The notes below the pieces were generated by a model. The model had not been told where the DNA came from and searched no databases. It saw only the letters and a program-made list of their open reading frames with translations. Source: Mercurialis annua (taxonomy: Eukaryota; Streptophyta; Magnoliopsida; Malpighiales; Euphorbiaceae). Taken from it: DNA of 64,000 nucleotides. The translations under genes were made by a program, and so were the position numbers. Where the stretch lies: positions 73,187,665-73,251,664 of the forward strand of contig NC_065570.1 of assembly GCF_937616625.2 (NCBI RefSeq). The letters are read 5' to 3'. The first letter of the stretch is position 1, and every line of letters begins with the position of its first letter. Positions 46,210-60,100 of the stretch are shown here, piece after piece.

Positions 46210-46754
46210 AGTTGATGCAGCACAGCGAAGAGGGTATGCTGGTTCGGGAGTGAAAAAATCATTGTGAATCTTTGATTGCTTTGCTTTGTTGTGTTACTTA
46301 GCAAACTTTTAAGACTCTTTGGACTAGTTGTTATATACTAATAAATTATTTTAGTTCTATATGCTTTTTTCTTTCTTTTCCGGGTGGTGCTGTCCACAGT
46401 TGTATTTACCAATTTGATGGTTTGGTTGTATTACTGCTATACAAATAAAAGTTTAATTGAAAGCATTGCTGTGTTGTCTAAATTTGGTTTGAATTTGCGT
46501 CCGAATGCATAAAACGGAAACATTATGAATTGATAATTCTGTATCAATTTGATAAATCTTTGAACTCTAAGCTCCTAAATTTTCACTTCTTAGCACTCCG
46601 GAGAGAGAATTTTTGCATTGGTGTGCTTTCAATCTTCAAGTCTACACCTATAATTAGGGGTTTCAATTTACCAATTCACTTCATTCACTTAAAAAGTAGT
46701 TCTTGGTATTATTTGTACATTTAAGTTCTGGATTATTAAGGATCAAACTCTATG

Positions 46755-46906
46755 GCCATGTTTGGTTTATGGAATAGTTATTCTATGAAATTGCTATTCT
46801 ATAATTTTGTGAAATAAACACTCCTAAAAAGTAAAGAATGGCTATATCATTTTTCATGAAATAGCTATTCCATTCCATGTTATTACATTTCATGACCAAA
46901 TATGGC
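46755..46906. mobile_element. 152-bp MITE with 3-bp ATG duplication
   Basis: Inverted termini GCCATGTTTGGTTTATGGAA and GCCATATTTGGTCATGAAAT (right end complemented), flanked by ATG on both sides. Internal repeats of GAATAGCTATTC type are present. The superfamily is uncertain (PIF/Harbinger or hAT relatives have similar ends). Confidence 0.6.
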
Positions 46907-47325
46907 ATGTATCTTTCGATCATTGAACCTTTTAAACCATGTTATATATTAAATTCACTCAAAAAAATCAATAATACTATTATCTCTAGAGAGAAGTGTG
47001 TAAAAGTCTAATCAAATTGAATAACTGAATTGAAGCAATGAATTTAGTTTGGTTTAGTTTGATAGTGAAAAAAATATATGATATTTTTAGTTTGTTATGG
47101 ACATAAAAACATCTAGATTAATTTTAGTGCGAATTGAACCTAATAGAAATTAACTGAATTGATTTGTAAGCAAACTATTTTTTATAGATTAAGATAGTTT
47201 GACTCTAAATAAAATAAAATTTAAGTTCAGTTTGATTTGATTTGAACCAAATGTACATATTATACTTTTATATATAGTAGTATTTTTTCTGTAATAATTA
47301 AACCTAGAGTAATTAATATGAGGGA

Positions 47326-47684
47326 TATAAATTTATCATTTTTTTTTATTTTAATAGCTAAACTTTAATTGTTTTTATTTTGGTTAAGAAATTTTTATTT
47401 TTATTTATTTTTTTCGATAAAAAATGCTTAAATAGCAACTAAAATTTGATACATGACATCTGGATTTTGCTATTATTATCTTAAAAACTTATCACATATA
47501 TATAATTTCATTTTGAAGGGGAACTTTTAGGTCAAATTATATATACATGGCAACACCTAAGTAATTTTGGCCGGAAAAACTAAAATGAAAACTAAAATAA
47601 AATTTATTAACTAAAATGAAAACAATTAAAGTTTAGTTATCAGAATAAAAAAATAATAATTTATGTAACTTTTTTTTTATGAAT
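47326..47684. mobile_element. Inverted-repeat MITE-like element
   Basis: About 70-bp arms in opposite orientation, both with CTAAACTTTAATTGTTTT and TTTTATT runs, surround an interior of ~210 bp. The limits and target duplication were not resolved. Confidence 0.5.
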
Positions 47685-48291
47685 ATAATTTATGTAACTT
47701 CAGAAGTAATTACCCATCAAACTTGCACTAATTACTTGTAAACTATTTAAGCTTGAGTTTTCTTGTTGTAAATGCCCTAAAGGGCTTGCATTTTTTTTTA
47801 TATTAATTGCTATAACATTAGCAAATGTTAGTTTTGCAGCAATTATATTATGCGGAAAATAAACCAAATTTTAAGTTGTTTCTGATGAGATCATTGGTTT
47901 TTTTATTATTTTATGTTTATGTAAGGAGAATCTCTAGGTGGGTCAAATGAATAGTAAGCAAAATCGACGTTTATGACTCACTATAGTACGCAAAATATTT
48001 GATTCTTAATCAAATCATCAGAGTTTGTCCATCATGGAAGTTGATGAGCACTAAGACAAGAATAATAAAATAATAGCTATACTAAAGAAAATAATTAGGG
48101 TTAGTGGCTAAGTTGGAACTAATTAAAATTAGATTATAGCCTGTATTTATTGGAAGTCCAATAACCTTCCATATTCAATTCAAATTTTCATGAACATTGT
48201 TTATGTTATTTCCATTCTTAATGCGATACATATCTATGAAAAACTGATGATGCAATCAATTTTGATTGCCCAAAATGACAAAAAATAAAAA

Positions 48292-49677
48292 GGATTTTTT
48301 ACATAAACATCTAACATTTGTAAAAATATTACTTTTATACGGGTGAGAGTTTTCAATATGAAAACTACCATACACGCTGGAAATTATTACTTTTTTACGG
48401 ATCTAATATATATACTACTCCAAGTCAAACCCTCATAAACCAAATAATTTTCTCTCTCATCACAATTAATTTTTCTCTCCTCTCTCTCAGATCATCTCTC
48501 GCAACTTGTGTCTCTCTCAATTCATGTTTTTCTTAACTGAAATATCAAATTAATCTACAGATCGACATCATCTTTCAACAACACTGTGACATTTCGTCTT
48601 CATCTCGCCGTCATTTTTCATTTATCGTTTTGATTTCAGATCTGGAATTTTTTGTTATTTTTTTCATTTTCAGATCTGTAATTTGTTAATTTTTTTACTG
48701 TTTTTTACCATTTAACATGTATAAAAAGTATCTTTAAAGAATTTAATACTCATTTCATGTTATGTAGAATAATTTTGCGATTTTATGGAATAAATTCTGT
48801 TATTTCTACGTTTTTCTTGTGTTTCTGCGTTTTTTTATATTCTACAGAACGATTTGTTGATGATGATTGATTGCTGAATTATTGTAATGTCACAGTGTTG
48901 TAGATTTTATGTTGATTTTGTGTTGATATTATGTTGATATCAACCGTTTTTTTTATTTTAACATTGGCAAATAAGATAATATTGTCTGTGAAATAAACTA
49001 AAAAATTAAATTAAATTAAATTGAGACTAGATAATGATATGATAGTATCGGGGAAGAAGACAAATAATGAAGTTGAATTATTGTAATGTTACAGTATTGA
49101 CATTGTGTTAATTTTCGGTTGATATTTTGTTTATTTTAGTATTGGTGAAGAAGAAAATAATGATATTAAATTATTGCAATGTTACAATGTTGATCTTATG
49201 TTGATATTGTGTTGATATTTAGTTGATTTTATCATTAACCAAAAAGAACACATTATATGTGAAATAAAATAAAAGAAATTGAAAAAATATTGAAAAAATA
49301 AAAATTAGTGTAAAAGAAGATTGAAAAATTTAAATTAGTTAGTTTATTACATATGTTGATTCCGTGTTGATTTCATGTTGATATTAAAACTGACGAAAAA
49401 CATCAACAGTAAAAAAAAGTCAAAATCCAAAAAATCAAAAAAATTAAAAAAAATTAAAATTAAAATATGTGATAAATATTAAATGCAGGAATATAATGAT
49501 GAAAAAAATCAAAAATGATGAAAAAAATGTTGGAAAATGGGAGTTAATCTAAAAAGTAAAGTTTTTTTCAAAACGATAGTATAAAAGAAAAGAAAGTTGG
49601 TATGAAATATAAAGATTTAGAAGGGATGGTAAAAAAATAAATGTTTGAGAAAAAACAGTATTTTATATAAAAAGCCC
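48292..49677. mobile_element. Mutator-like non-autonomous element with TGTTGAT repeats
   Basis: 1386 bp flanked by the exact 9-mer AAATAAAAA (48283-48291 and 49678-49686). Ends read GGATTTTTTACATAAAC and, complemented, GGGCTTTTTATATAAAA; further similarity between the ends is partial. The interior has dispersed repeats of TGTTGATnTnGTGTTGAT (48860-49390) and CT-rich tracts near the left end. The target 9-mer is low-complexity, so a chance match is possible. Confidence 0.6.
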
Positions 49678-49686
49678 AAATAAAAA

Positions 49687-52128
49687 TGCACCAAAAACAT
49701 TGACAATTTAATAGAATCAAAATATAACACAAAACTGAGAGTTAAATTCAATTATCACATACTAATCCTGTTAACAAATTAGTCTCACTATTTAAAGAAA
49801 AGAAAAACAGCCATCATTTTTTTTTCAAATATAAAATTTATCGACGAAGATTAAAATAAAAATGGTAAAAATCATATAACAAAATTTAAATATACAATCT
49901 TCCAAATTTTAAAATCTCAAATAAGTAAACAACAACTCAAAATACAAACAACGAAAATTAATTAAAAGTAAAAAAAGTCTAGACATTGATCCTGTAAATT
50001 AACTCAATGTCGGACAAAATTTTATTGGACGGGATACTTTGAATTTTTTCCTCTTTCAATTAGACAGACGGTTTGCTCGATCCGTTGAGATCTAGTATTT
50101 TCGATCATCATCATAATGTTAGGTATAACTTACTTCAGAAATAATAATTTTTTAAAATATATAATTACTATCATTCTGAAATGAGATCAAAATTATTTTA
50201 CTTTTTTTTGACATTTTACTAGTTATTATTCCATGATGTTTAATAACTTTTCATGATAAACAAAAATAAAAAAGGATGAGACTGTAAATTTGTAATTAAA
50301 AAAAGAAAGAAAAGTGGCACACACATAGAAACGCCACTAGTGCTACTAGAGCCCCATATTAAACCCACTTGAACATAGAGATCAGATTCCACTTGTATTT
50401 CTTTCTCTATTATTATAATCAACTAGAAAATTAGGAGCAGCAGGTAAATTATTTAAAGATTAGGGATGATTATTTTTTTGGTTTAGTTAAATCCCAACCA
50501 AAATAATATTTATATATTCCTTCAGTCTCGTTTAAACAAGGACGTATAATCATTTCTACATAAATAAAAAATAATAATAAATTATATTAGTACTATTTTT
50601 TTCTCTTTTTAACGCTGTAACAGTGTGTTATAAATTATATTTTAGGATGGTGGTAATTAATTTTAAAAAGAATAGAAAAAAATAAAAAAAAAATTATATT
50701 GGTGGACTAATCAAAAAAGTCCTTATTTCGAAATTACGTATAGAAAGAAAAAAGTAAATATTTCTCGCGATAGCCCTTCAAAATTGATGAATAAAGAAAA
50801 TACTACGATTTACTAAAAAAATTCACATAAAAATATAGATAGGATGTATTCCTTCTTAAAGGAGACATATAAACAATTAGATTATATAAATAAAAACTGA
50901 AAAAAAAATGAAAAATAGATCAAATGGAATCAAACAACAAACTTTTTAAATGTAAATAATAAACTAACTATTGATTTACTTGATCTATTGACCTAATGAA
51001 TTAAAATATATACAGATTGAGTCAGCACCTGCTCAAGATAGCAACTGGATCAAGCTCTTTGCTTCTCTTGTTATCGGTAAGTTTTGTACTATAATTCTAA
51101 TAAGTTGAGGTTGGGAAAAAGTTGAGCTGAAGGCGAGAATTTCAAGATTGGGCCAACAACAAAAATTAAAATAAAAAAATGAGCTGGTTTTCTTTGTGGG
51201 GTCAGTTGCTAGGAGGTAGAATCTTCACCCGCACAATAATAATAAAATGGAATCCATCACTTCTCTACTTGAGGTTCAGATTATTACTCTCTTTCTTGTG
51301 GAGCTCATTTGCCAAAGGACACCCTAACTCTGTGTCCTAAAATAAAGACTGCAGTTTTATGAGTGTGTTGCTGCTTCTCAGACAGTCAGACAAGTATAAC
51401 TTGGGTTTCTTTTTTGGGTTTCATTCTACAACAACTCTTCAATACTTAAAAGGGTATCTTCAAGAATCTTTCTTTCTACAGTAAGTTTTTGTTTTTTTGT
51501 TTTTAGTTGGTCTGCTCATTAATGGCATTTGTTTGAGGTTATGAATCCATTTTTTATTTTTATTTTCTTTCATCAAGATAAATTTATGGATTTGGGTATT
51601 TTTATTCTTCATAAAATTGGAATCTTTGAATAGAAGTGGGAGAAAAGTGATGTCTTGGTGCCAGCCTTGTAAGAATATATGGAAAGTGGGCTTCTATTTC
51701 TAGTTTTTTTTTTTGAGTCTAATGATGGATTTGCTGGCTTTCAAATTGAATTTTAACTCTGCTTAGTGGTTGCTGGTGACCAAGTTAACTTTTTCTACCT
51801 TGGCTGCTAAGGGATGTGTGCGAAAAGGGAAGAGGGATTAGGGAACCTAATCTTTATTAAATGTTTCATTAATCTTTTTGTTAATGCTCAATCTGGAGTA
51901 TCCTATTCATTCTCTCCCACTTTGGTCAATGGGAGAATAAAAGAATCATTTTTTTCTACTTCCAGTTGTTCTCTTAATAATTTGAATGATTTTATCTTGT
52001 TTTGTGCTCCATTGATTTGTTCTGAGGATTTTTTCATAATTTAGATAGAAGAGATTTGAAGACCTCATGTGGAAGTAGATCATCTTTTGAAGAACTTCAG
52101 ATTTCGGGATTTTGAGGACAGGATCTTA
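49687..52128. other. Intergenic DNA and NLP promoter/5' UTR
   Basis: AT-rich and gene-free up to about 51.3 kb. The NLP 5' UTR probably includes an exon ending at about 51480 before a GTAAGT donor, with an intron to about 52.0 kb. Upstream short frames at 51814-52044 overlap this leader and are not supported as genes. Confidence 0.45.
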
Positions 52129-55100
52129 ATGGAAGAGGGTATTTTCTCTTCGGGTTCCTTACTTGGCGCACACGCAGATTCAGCTATGGACTTGGATTAC
52201 ATGGATAAATTGTTTTTAGAAGGATGCTGGTTGGAAACAATAGATGGATCTGAGTTCTTTAATCCGAGTCCCTCTGGTTCAACCGCGTTTGTTGATTCAT
52301 TTGTATGGCCCGTTTCAGATATCAACAACGCCGAGTTGGCCTACACTCCATCTCAGAAGAGCAATCCAGAAGAGGAACACGTATCATTGTTGCTGAGGCA
52401 TTCACCCGCCGATGAATTCCAAGAAACAAGTCTTCTCAATACAGAAGCTACTGGTCATGACATAAATAGTGTTGTTACATTGGAAAATAATGCAGCTGAT
52501 GCTTCTGAAGTAAGCAGAAGGTGGTGGATTGGACCAAGAGCAAATCCAGGTCCCAGAACTTCTGTGATAGATAGATTAATAACAGCACTCAGTTACATTA
52601 AGGATTTCACCAAAGATAAAGATGTCCTTATACAATTATGGGTCCCTGTTAATAGAGGCGGCAGACGCATTCTTGTTACTTATGACCAAAATTTTGCACT
52701 TGTTCCTAATTGTCAGAGACTGGCAAATTACAGAGATATATCCGTTAACTATCAGTTTTCAGCTGAGGAGAACTCCAAGGACATGGTGGGGTTACCTGGT
52801 CGCGTGTTCTTAGGCAAGGTTCCTGAGTGGACTCCTGATGTTCGATTCTTTACAAGTGATGAATACCCACGAGTAGATCATGCTCAACAATATGGTGTTC
52901 GTGGAACACTGGCGCTTCCTGTTTTTGAACAAGGGAGCAGAACTTGCTTGGGTGTCATTGAAGTGGTTACAACTGCGCAAAAGATCATGTACCAGCCTGA
53001 GCTTGAGAATGTTTGCCGGGCCCTTGAGGTTTGTTTTCTTATTTTCCGAGGCTTCTTCTCATTTTGCTGGTGTAGTTAATTCAGCTATTGTTGCATTGAA
53101 AACTAACTTCATTAACAGACTGGAAAGTCAATGCCAATTTGACATCGGACCGATCCATCACGTCTCATGCCAAGCTTACATACAGTTTATTTTTGTTATT
53201 ATTATATTTATCCATGTTCAGCTCATATGGTTGATTCACATCGAAACTCAAGTAATTTACGATTTTTATTAGTTGGGATTGAGAACAAGAGAAGCTTCTA
53301 TTCATTGTTACATCAAATTTACTTCAGCTCAACAGTCAATTTTTTGTTGTCCCTTCTTTTATATATTCATCTCTTGAAACTTCAGCATAAGAATGTGTCT
53401 CTGTCATCCAGTGATTTTTACTCATAGTTTTGATTTGATGAGATTAATCTGATGTAGGTATAATTTTAGGTAAGGAAAGGAATCAAAGCTTCTTGCTCAA
53501 ACTAACTTGTTTAAAGATTAAGCTTGAGTGTGGAGTGACAATTCATTTAAACTCTTGTGTATTTGATTGGAGATAACGTTTTAACTTTCAGGCTGTGGAT
53601 CTTCGGAGTTCTGGGGTACCAGGCATGCTGAATGTAAAGGTAGTTAAAGCATCAAAACAAAGTTAACCATTTCTAAATTATTTGCTATGTCGTGGAATGA
53701 GTCTTATTTTTTGTTATTTTATTTCTTTCATGCCAGGCATGTGATATGTCGTACCAAGCTGCACTGCCTGAGATTTATGAGGTTCTTAGATCTGCTTGTG
53801 AGACACATAAGTTGCCATTAGCTCAAACTTGGGTCACATGTTTCCAACAAGGCAAGGGAGGATGTCGACATTCTGATGAAAATTTCTTCCGCTGTATTTC
53901 AACCGTGGATCATGCTTGCTATATACGTGAAACTTCTGTCCAGTATTTTCACGAGGCTTGCTCTGAGCATCACTTGTTAAAAGGTCAAGGAGTTGCTGGG
54001 GAAGCATTCTTGACTAATCAACCATGCTTTACGAGTGACATAACTTCATACGGAAAAACTGACTATCCTCTTTCTCATCACGCAAGGATGTTAGGATTGC
54101 GTGCTGCTGTTGCAATTCGCCTCCGAAGTGTGCACACTGGAAAAGCTGATTTTGTCCTCGAGTTCTTTCTGCCATTGGATTGTACGGATCCAGAAAACCA
54201 GAAGAAGATGCTCACTTCACTGTCTGTCATCATACAACAGGTCTGCCGGTCCTTACGGGTTGTAACAGACAAAGAACTGGAGGAAGAAGTTAATTTTCCC
54301 GTTAGTGAAATGGTAGCCCCTACAGATAGCAGACCTTGGAGAGAAGAAATATTAAGGGCCAAGCATCCATATTCTGAAGATAATTTAAGGGCTACACATC
54401 CATATTCTGAGGGTTATACTGAAGAGAATTTATCCTGGACTGCTCATTTCAATGAGGCCCAAGAAAGTGGTTATCACGATACCATGGGTCAAATTAAGAA
54501 GCAAAATGTATTAACAGGTGAAAAATCTATGAGGCATAGGAAAACTCAAGAAGATAACAGCCTGAAACGGGGTATCGAGTGTGAAGATTCTGCAGTTGCT
54601 GAAGGTAGCTTTTCGAGTGTCTGTATGGGTAAAACTGGAGAGAAAAGACGTACCAAGGCTGAGAAAACAATCACTCTGCAAGTTCTTAGACAGTATTTTG
54701 CTGGAAGCTTAAAAGATGCTGCAAAGAGTATTGGTGGTAAGCACCATTCGGTAAACAGAGTTTATTTAATCTTCTTTGCATTTATGTTAATATTAAGCAG
54801 TGTAGTTCAGAAAAAATTCCTCGAAATGTTTAGATGCTTCTTATTGCAATCAGTAATGCAGCATGCAACTTTTGTAGATGGGCTTTTGTGTCGAGTACAT
54901 ATTTGAACATTTGCATTTCTATTGATGACAAGTTGAGTTGAGGGCTCACATATTATTCTTTGCATTTCAGTTTGCCCCACAACCTTGAAACGAATATGTA
55001 GACAGCATGGAATTAATCGATGGCCCTCTCGGAAAATCAAAAAGGTCGGCCACTCCTTACAGAAACTTCAGCGAGTAATTGACTCAGTCCAAGGTGCCTC

Positions 55101-55845
55101 TGGTTCATTGCAGATTGGTTCCTTCTATACAAATTTCCCCGAGCTTGCCTCTCCGAAGTTATCAAGAAGCAGTCCGCTTTCAAATTCAAATCAAACTGAG
55201 CATCAAGAGCCATCATGCATACAGACTGAGGAAACTATTTTCAGCTCCCAAGTGGCTGCACCAAAATCTACCTCATCTTCATGCAGTCAGAGTTCCAGCT
55301 CGAGCCAGTGTGTTTCCAGTGGGACTCAGCAAAGTCCTTCTGCGTCAACCATACCCACTGCTGCAGATCCTGTGCTTGGGGGAAAATCAGGTAACGGAAT
55401 GTTAAAGAGGGTTAGAAGCGAAGCAGAGTTGCATACCTCAAATGAAGCAGAAAACTTGCTGCCTGGATCTCCCAGCCATCAATCTCTTGGGGACCAAGCT
55501 AATTTGGGAAACCTTCCACCTTTACCTAAAACTAATATCCGCACTTCCCAAGAGATTGATACTCGTAGAGTGAAGGTAACGTTTGGACATGAGAACATCC
55601 GATTACGCATGCCAAACAATTGGGAATTTAGAAATCTATTGGAAGAAATTGCTAGACGGTTTAACATAGATGATATAAGCAGATATGACTTGAAATATTT
55701 GGATGATGACTTGGAGTGGGTTCTATTGACATGTGATGATGATTTGGAGGAGTGTCTGGATGTATGCCAATCATCTCAGAACTACACCATTAAACTGTCA
55801 CTCCAAATTTCTTCTCATCTGTTGGGAAGCAGTGGTCTTTCCTGA
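52129..55845 (+). CDS. NLP4: NIN-like transcription factor (NLP4-type), RWP-RK and PB1 domains
   Basis: Nitrate-responsive transcription factor. Exons 52129-53028, 53592-53639, 53737-54736 and 54971-55845 give 940 residues. The N-terminus ([18 protein letters not shown]) is the NLP4/5-type conserved acidic segment. A GAF-like nitrate-sensing region follows ([20 protein letters not shown] ... [20 protein letters not shown]). The RWP-RK DNA-binding domain spans the last intron: [20 protein letters not shown], then [20 protein letters not shown] followed by RKIKKV. A C-terminal PB1 domain ([35 protein letters not shown]) mediates protein association. In known NLPs, nitrate binding and CPK phosphorylation of a conserved Ser hold the factor in the nucleus. 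The start is the ATG at 52129; an in-frame GTG lies 60 bp upstream. Position beside two catalases matches Arabidopsis NLP4. Length is within the family range. Confidence 0.95.
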
Positions 55846-57184
55846 CACTAATTAGGGTACACTTAGTTGTGTCGATGAGGCATGTACTTTTCGGATTCAA
55901 TGTATTAGAGTTACGCTGCTTTAAACTGCTGAAGTTGTAATATAGTTAAGCAGCGGAAATAGAGAATAGGCTGATGCTGGAATGCGGAACTTTGTTGATT
56001 TGCGGACCTGGAGATTAACGAGATGGTGATCTTGAAGGGCGAAAAAGCTTATAGCATTCTGAAATGACAAGACGAGACGGGATCATAAGAGATATGATCG
56101 AGTCTTTTGCTAGAGCATATGTTGTTGACATAACCGATGCAGCTAGCTTTCAGTCCCTTCGAGATTCAATCATTGTTGAGTGAGCGAAGTCCTTAATAAA
56201 CTTTTTTGGAGCATATGAATGTATAATATATGTTGATATAAATAAGGGATTGTCACCTTTGATAAAGTTTTTGTTCAATCTTTTCTCGCTTCTTTTTGAT
56301 TTATTAATTTTTAATATTTGTTGAGGATGTCATGGCATAGCTATCAAGCCAGTAAAATGAGCATTCTGGTGGCTATTTTTAATATCATGATTATATTATT
56401 AAATCTATTTTTACCATGGTTGTTTTTTTCTTTATAAAAAAATTTAGGTCCCTCATTTACTGTCAGGACAATCTTTTAACTGTGAGCTACTAGATTTTCT
56501 AAGCGCCGCAAGGGAATACATAGTTTATATGATAGATGGAATACTTGTTTTTTGTTCCGTCAAATTTTGTAGTTTCTGAGTTGCAAATGATATTAAGAGC
56601 TTATTTAGCTGGAGGATCGAGGAATGTTGATAGAATTTGGTGATTTTTAATTTATATTTGAGACGAAAATAACTATTAAAAGCCAAGAAAGTTTGAGAAA
56701 GGGAATATTGTCGGCAAGCATAAGCAAGCCGCAGTTATTCCGTAAGCATAATGGGAACCTAGTGGAGTAAAGTTAACAAGGTCCTGTGAACTCTTGCGTC
56801 ACTATTGACTAGTGCTGCAACCAAAACGCCTTACGTGAGACCGCATTTTTAATAATTTAAGAAGAATCCCACTCCCAGATTGCGTCACTATTCACTGCAT
56901 AATAAGCCCAAACTTGGGTGTTACATTAACCACATAAAAGACAAACCGTTTGTATAATTTCAGTTCTTTTGGGACCCTTTTAAATCATAATATGTCAAAT
57001 TTAGCTGTAATACTTTGGAAATGAACAATTTTTTTTTTTTTTTATTTCCTTTGGTAAAATATACATGTGCCAGAAAGGATACAAGCATTTTGCTCTATTA
57101 ATGTTACATGTAACTTTAGCACCTTAAGGAAATAATTATGTAAAAAACAAAAAGAGCCTGCAATAAGTATGATGCTTCAACTTC
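55846..57184. other. Convergent spacer between NLP4 and NPC1 genes
   Basis: 3' UTRs of two convergent genes. No open reading frame or repeat of note was recognised. Confidence 0.5.
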
Positions 57185-60100
57185 TTATGGCTGCAGTGAA
57201 ACTGACGGCCGATCTTCTGGCTTCTCAACAAGCCTACATCTTGATGGAGGACCAAACATGCTCAACATTACCTGCAATTAGTTTACCCCAAACCACTTTA
57301 TCTAAATCATGATTATCATTCAATTACGACTGTTCTGTTCCTGAACAGTATTTTGATGTTGTTCATAGTTCTAAGGGAAAAATAAAAATAAAAAGCTATA
57401 GCATCCCTGGAGATTTTGAACCAGCAAATCCGCAATTGGGGGTGAATCAGTGTACTTACTGGTAAAAACACCAGACCATGCAAGAAACCGAGAAGGACCA
57501 ACGCCAAATACATTTGGAAGTAATAAACCTGCAAAACAAATGTATTAAATATATGGAAATAATAGGTTACCATGTGCATTTCATACTTAAGGGTGTAGAA
57601 CAGAGACCACAAAAACTTCCGTCCTCGAGAAGCATAGAACAAGCACCCCGACTAGTTTTGTTAGTGTGATTCCGCTGCAAGTTTTATATCACAAGAACAT
57701 GGAATTGGTCAGCAATCTAGTTTTAAATTGCTACAGAAACTTTAGATAGGATTAATGGCGGTTGTATTTGGAAAAGAACCTGAATACTGAAGCGCCCATT
57801 GTACCTAGAGCCTCCTTCACTCTTTGGTCTCTGTCTCCACTGCTTACCTGGAGAACGGCGAGAAGTTATAATTTCTTGGATAAATAGGTAGAAAATACAA
57901 GGTTTGACAAAATGAAATATATAAATTGAGATTAATTCCCATCACTAACTGAATGATGCTTACTGAGAAAGCATGTGTTATATGTACACAGAACTCAACG
58001 GAAATGCCCACTGCCATGACGAGGTTAACTACTGAGACTGCATTCAGTTGAATATTCAGAATTGCCATCACACCCTGCAAAAAGAACCTCTCGTAAGCCA
58101 AATTAAAAGCATAAAAGTAAAGCAAATAAATTGTAGGAAATATTCAAAATTCTGCTACACGGGGTACCATGAGATCAATGACAATCATCGCCAAAACCAG
58201 TAAAATGATTGCAGAACTCCATAAACTATAGCAGACAAAAAAAATTAGTAATTCATTGGCCCACCATTTAAAATTTCATCAATAGAATCTGCCACTGCAG
58301 CCTGCTATTTTTTTCCACAAAGAAAATGTTTACAAGGGCTAAAGAGAAAACTAACCTGCATGTGATAATTAAACAAACTAGAAACACCGCACCTGGGATA
58401 TCAACAATAAAATCCGATGAGTGCATTATATTGGAACAAAAGATGGGTTGACAGATCCGATCCATTATTGTTCATTATAGTACAACAATGCACAGATATT
58501 ACAAATTATACATGGACACATGAAAAAAAAGGTACCAAAGAGTTGCTCAGAAAACTGATATTTTCATGCTTACTTGAAAATATTTAAAGCACAAAAGAGA
58601 AAATCCAAGGTCCACAATGTCTTAAGAAAATAGGAACATGTTAATTATTGAGTGCTTCACTTTTTAAAGTTACTAACCAATTGCAATAGCCAGGTTGATC
58701 AATGCCGTTTTCCATATATCAAGATATTGTTCAAAAAACATGTAGAACACCGAATATGGGAAGATTTCCAGCTGCATCAGAAAAGAATAGGAAAGAAATA
58801 AATAAGTAAGAGGCAATTTTACCAATAGTATCAATCGTGCAGTCACTCTTTTTGGAAAACACTTGTAGCATGCATGAACAAGTCGACATATTTTATCCAA
58901 AGGAAGCGTAAAACGTTTAACCACTTTTACTTCTTGTGACTACCAAGTAGTGATCATACCATAGAAACAAGAAGTATTGGCTTCCCACATTGGAGCAGCA
59001 AAAGAATTGCTACAATTTAATTTAAAAAATCTTAACTTATTTTAAAGGAAGAAAGAAGTAAGTTCAGTCAAATAGAAGTTTGCTATAACTTGTTAATATT
59101 TAAATTTTACCTTCAAAGAATCAGACATTCTTGAACTGAATTCCCGAGCAGCCCTCATAGAATTTACAAAGTCAACCTGAATGAAACAAAGTTGCCATCA
59201 ATAACAAAACTCTCAATATAATTGGCCAAAATAACTTGTCATGCAAATTATAACATCAGAAAAAACATCACCTGTTTGTTAAGAGGGGTATGATATGTGC
59301 GGAAGGATGATGCTTGAATAACACCATTCTCATAACCTGACCCAAGAAAATGCTAAAAATTCTCACCGCATTCAAACAATAGACTGTAAAGTTCTTTGAA
59401 GCATGCAAGCATGAAGGAACTTTTCTCATAATCATTGACTTTCATGCTATTCAGAGGGAAAAAAGATATCCAGTTTGACAAACCTTTCAGCTCCACACTA
59501 CTAGTGTAAGCACCATGGCCCCCTTTAGCACAGTCAGCAGAAGGCAGAGCATTAAGGAATAGTGGGAGTTTGTCTCGAAACTGTGTTGTAGATGGACGTC
59601 CATTATCCAAATCTGCATGGCGGAAGCACTGAAATATTCCAAAATGGTTACCAATTGAACTCTCTTTCATATAAAAAATGACGTGCTACTGCCTTAATAA
59701 TTTCCAGTCAAAAGCACAATTCATTTAGACAGCAAAATATGTAGCTTACAGTAGTGCAATCTTTGCAAACTCCATCGCTATCACAAGGAGGCTGGGAAAG
59801 AGAAGAAAAGATAAGTTATACGAATTTTCTAGATAAACAACCAGTTGTCAAAAGAAGTGTAAATTCAAATTTAGAAACAAGAGAAAATACAACAATTGCC
59901 ATTTGCCAGTATAGCACAGTTGGTCAGATATCTATTTGACTGTGTTCTTAAGCCATTGTAGAATAAGAACTTTCACCCAATGAACCATAAAAATATTTCA
60001 TATCTAGTCGGATACAAAGTTCTAAATCTAATATCTTTTTATACTAGTGCGTAAAGTAACTTATGATACACAATGATAAGAATAGCAATCGTAGAAGCAA

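Larger units (their letters stand above)
46210..48291. other. Intergenic DNA after the catalase pair
   Basis: 3' UTR, then no gene. It holds a small MITE (46755-46906) and an inverted-repeat element at about 47326-47684 whose ~70-bp arms share AACTAAACTTTAATTGTTTT-like sequence. Confidence 0.55.

Noticed and set aside
46068..46253. Small open frame over the end of the second catalase
   Set aside because: It is partly SINE and partly the last catalase exon read in another frame.
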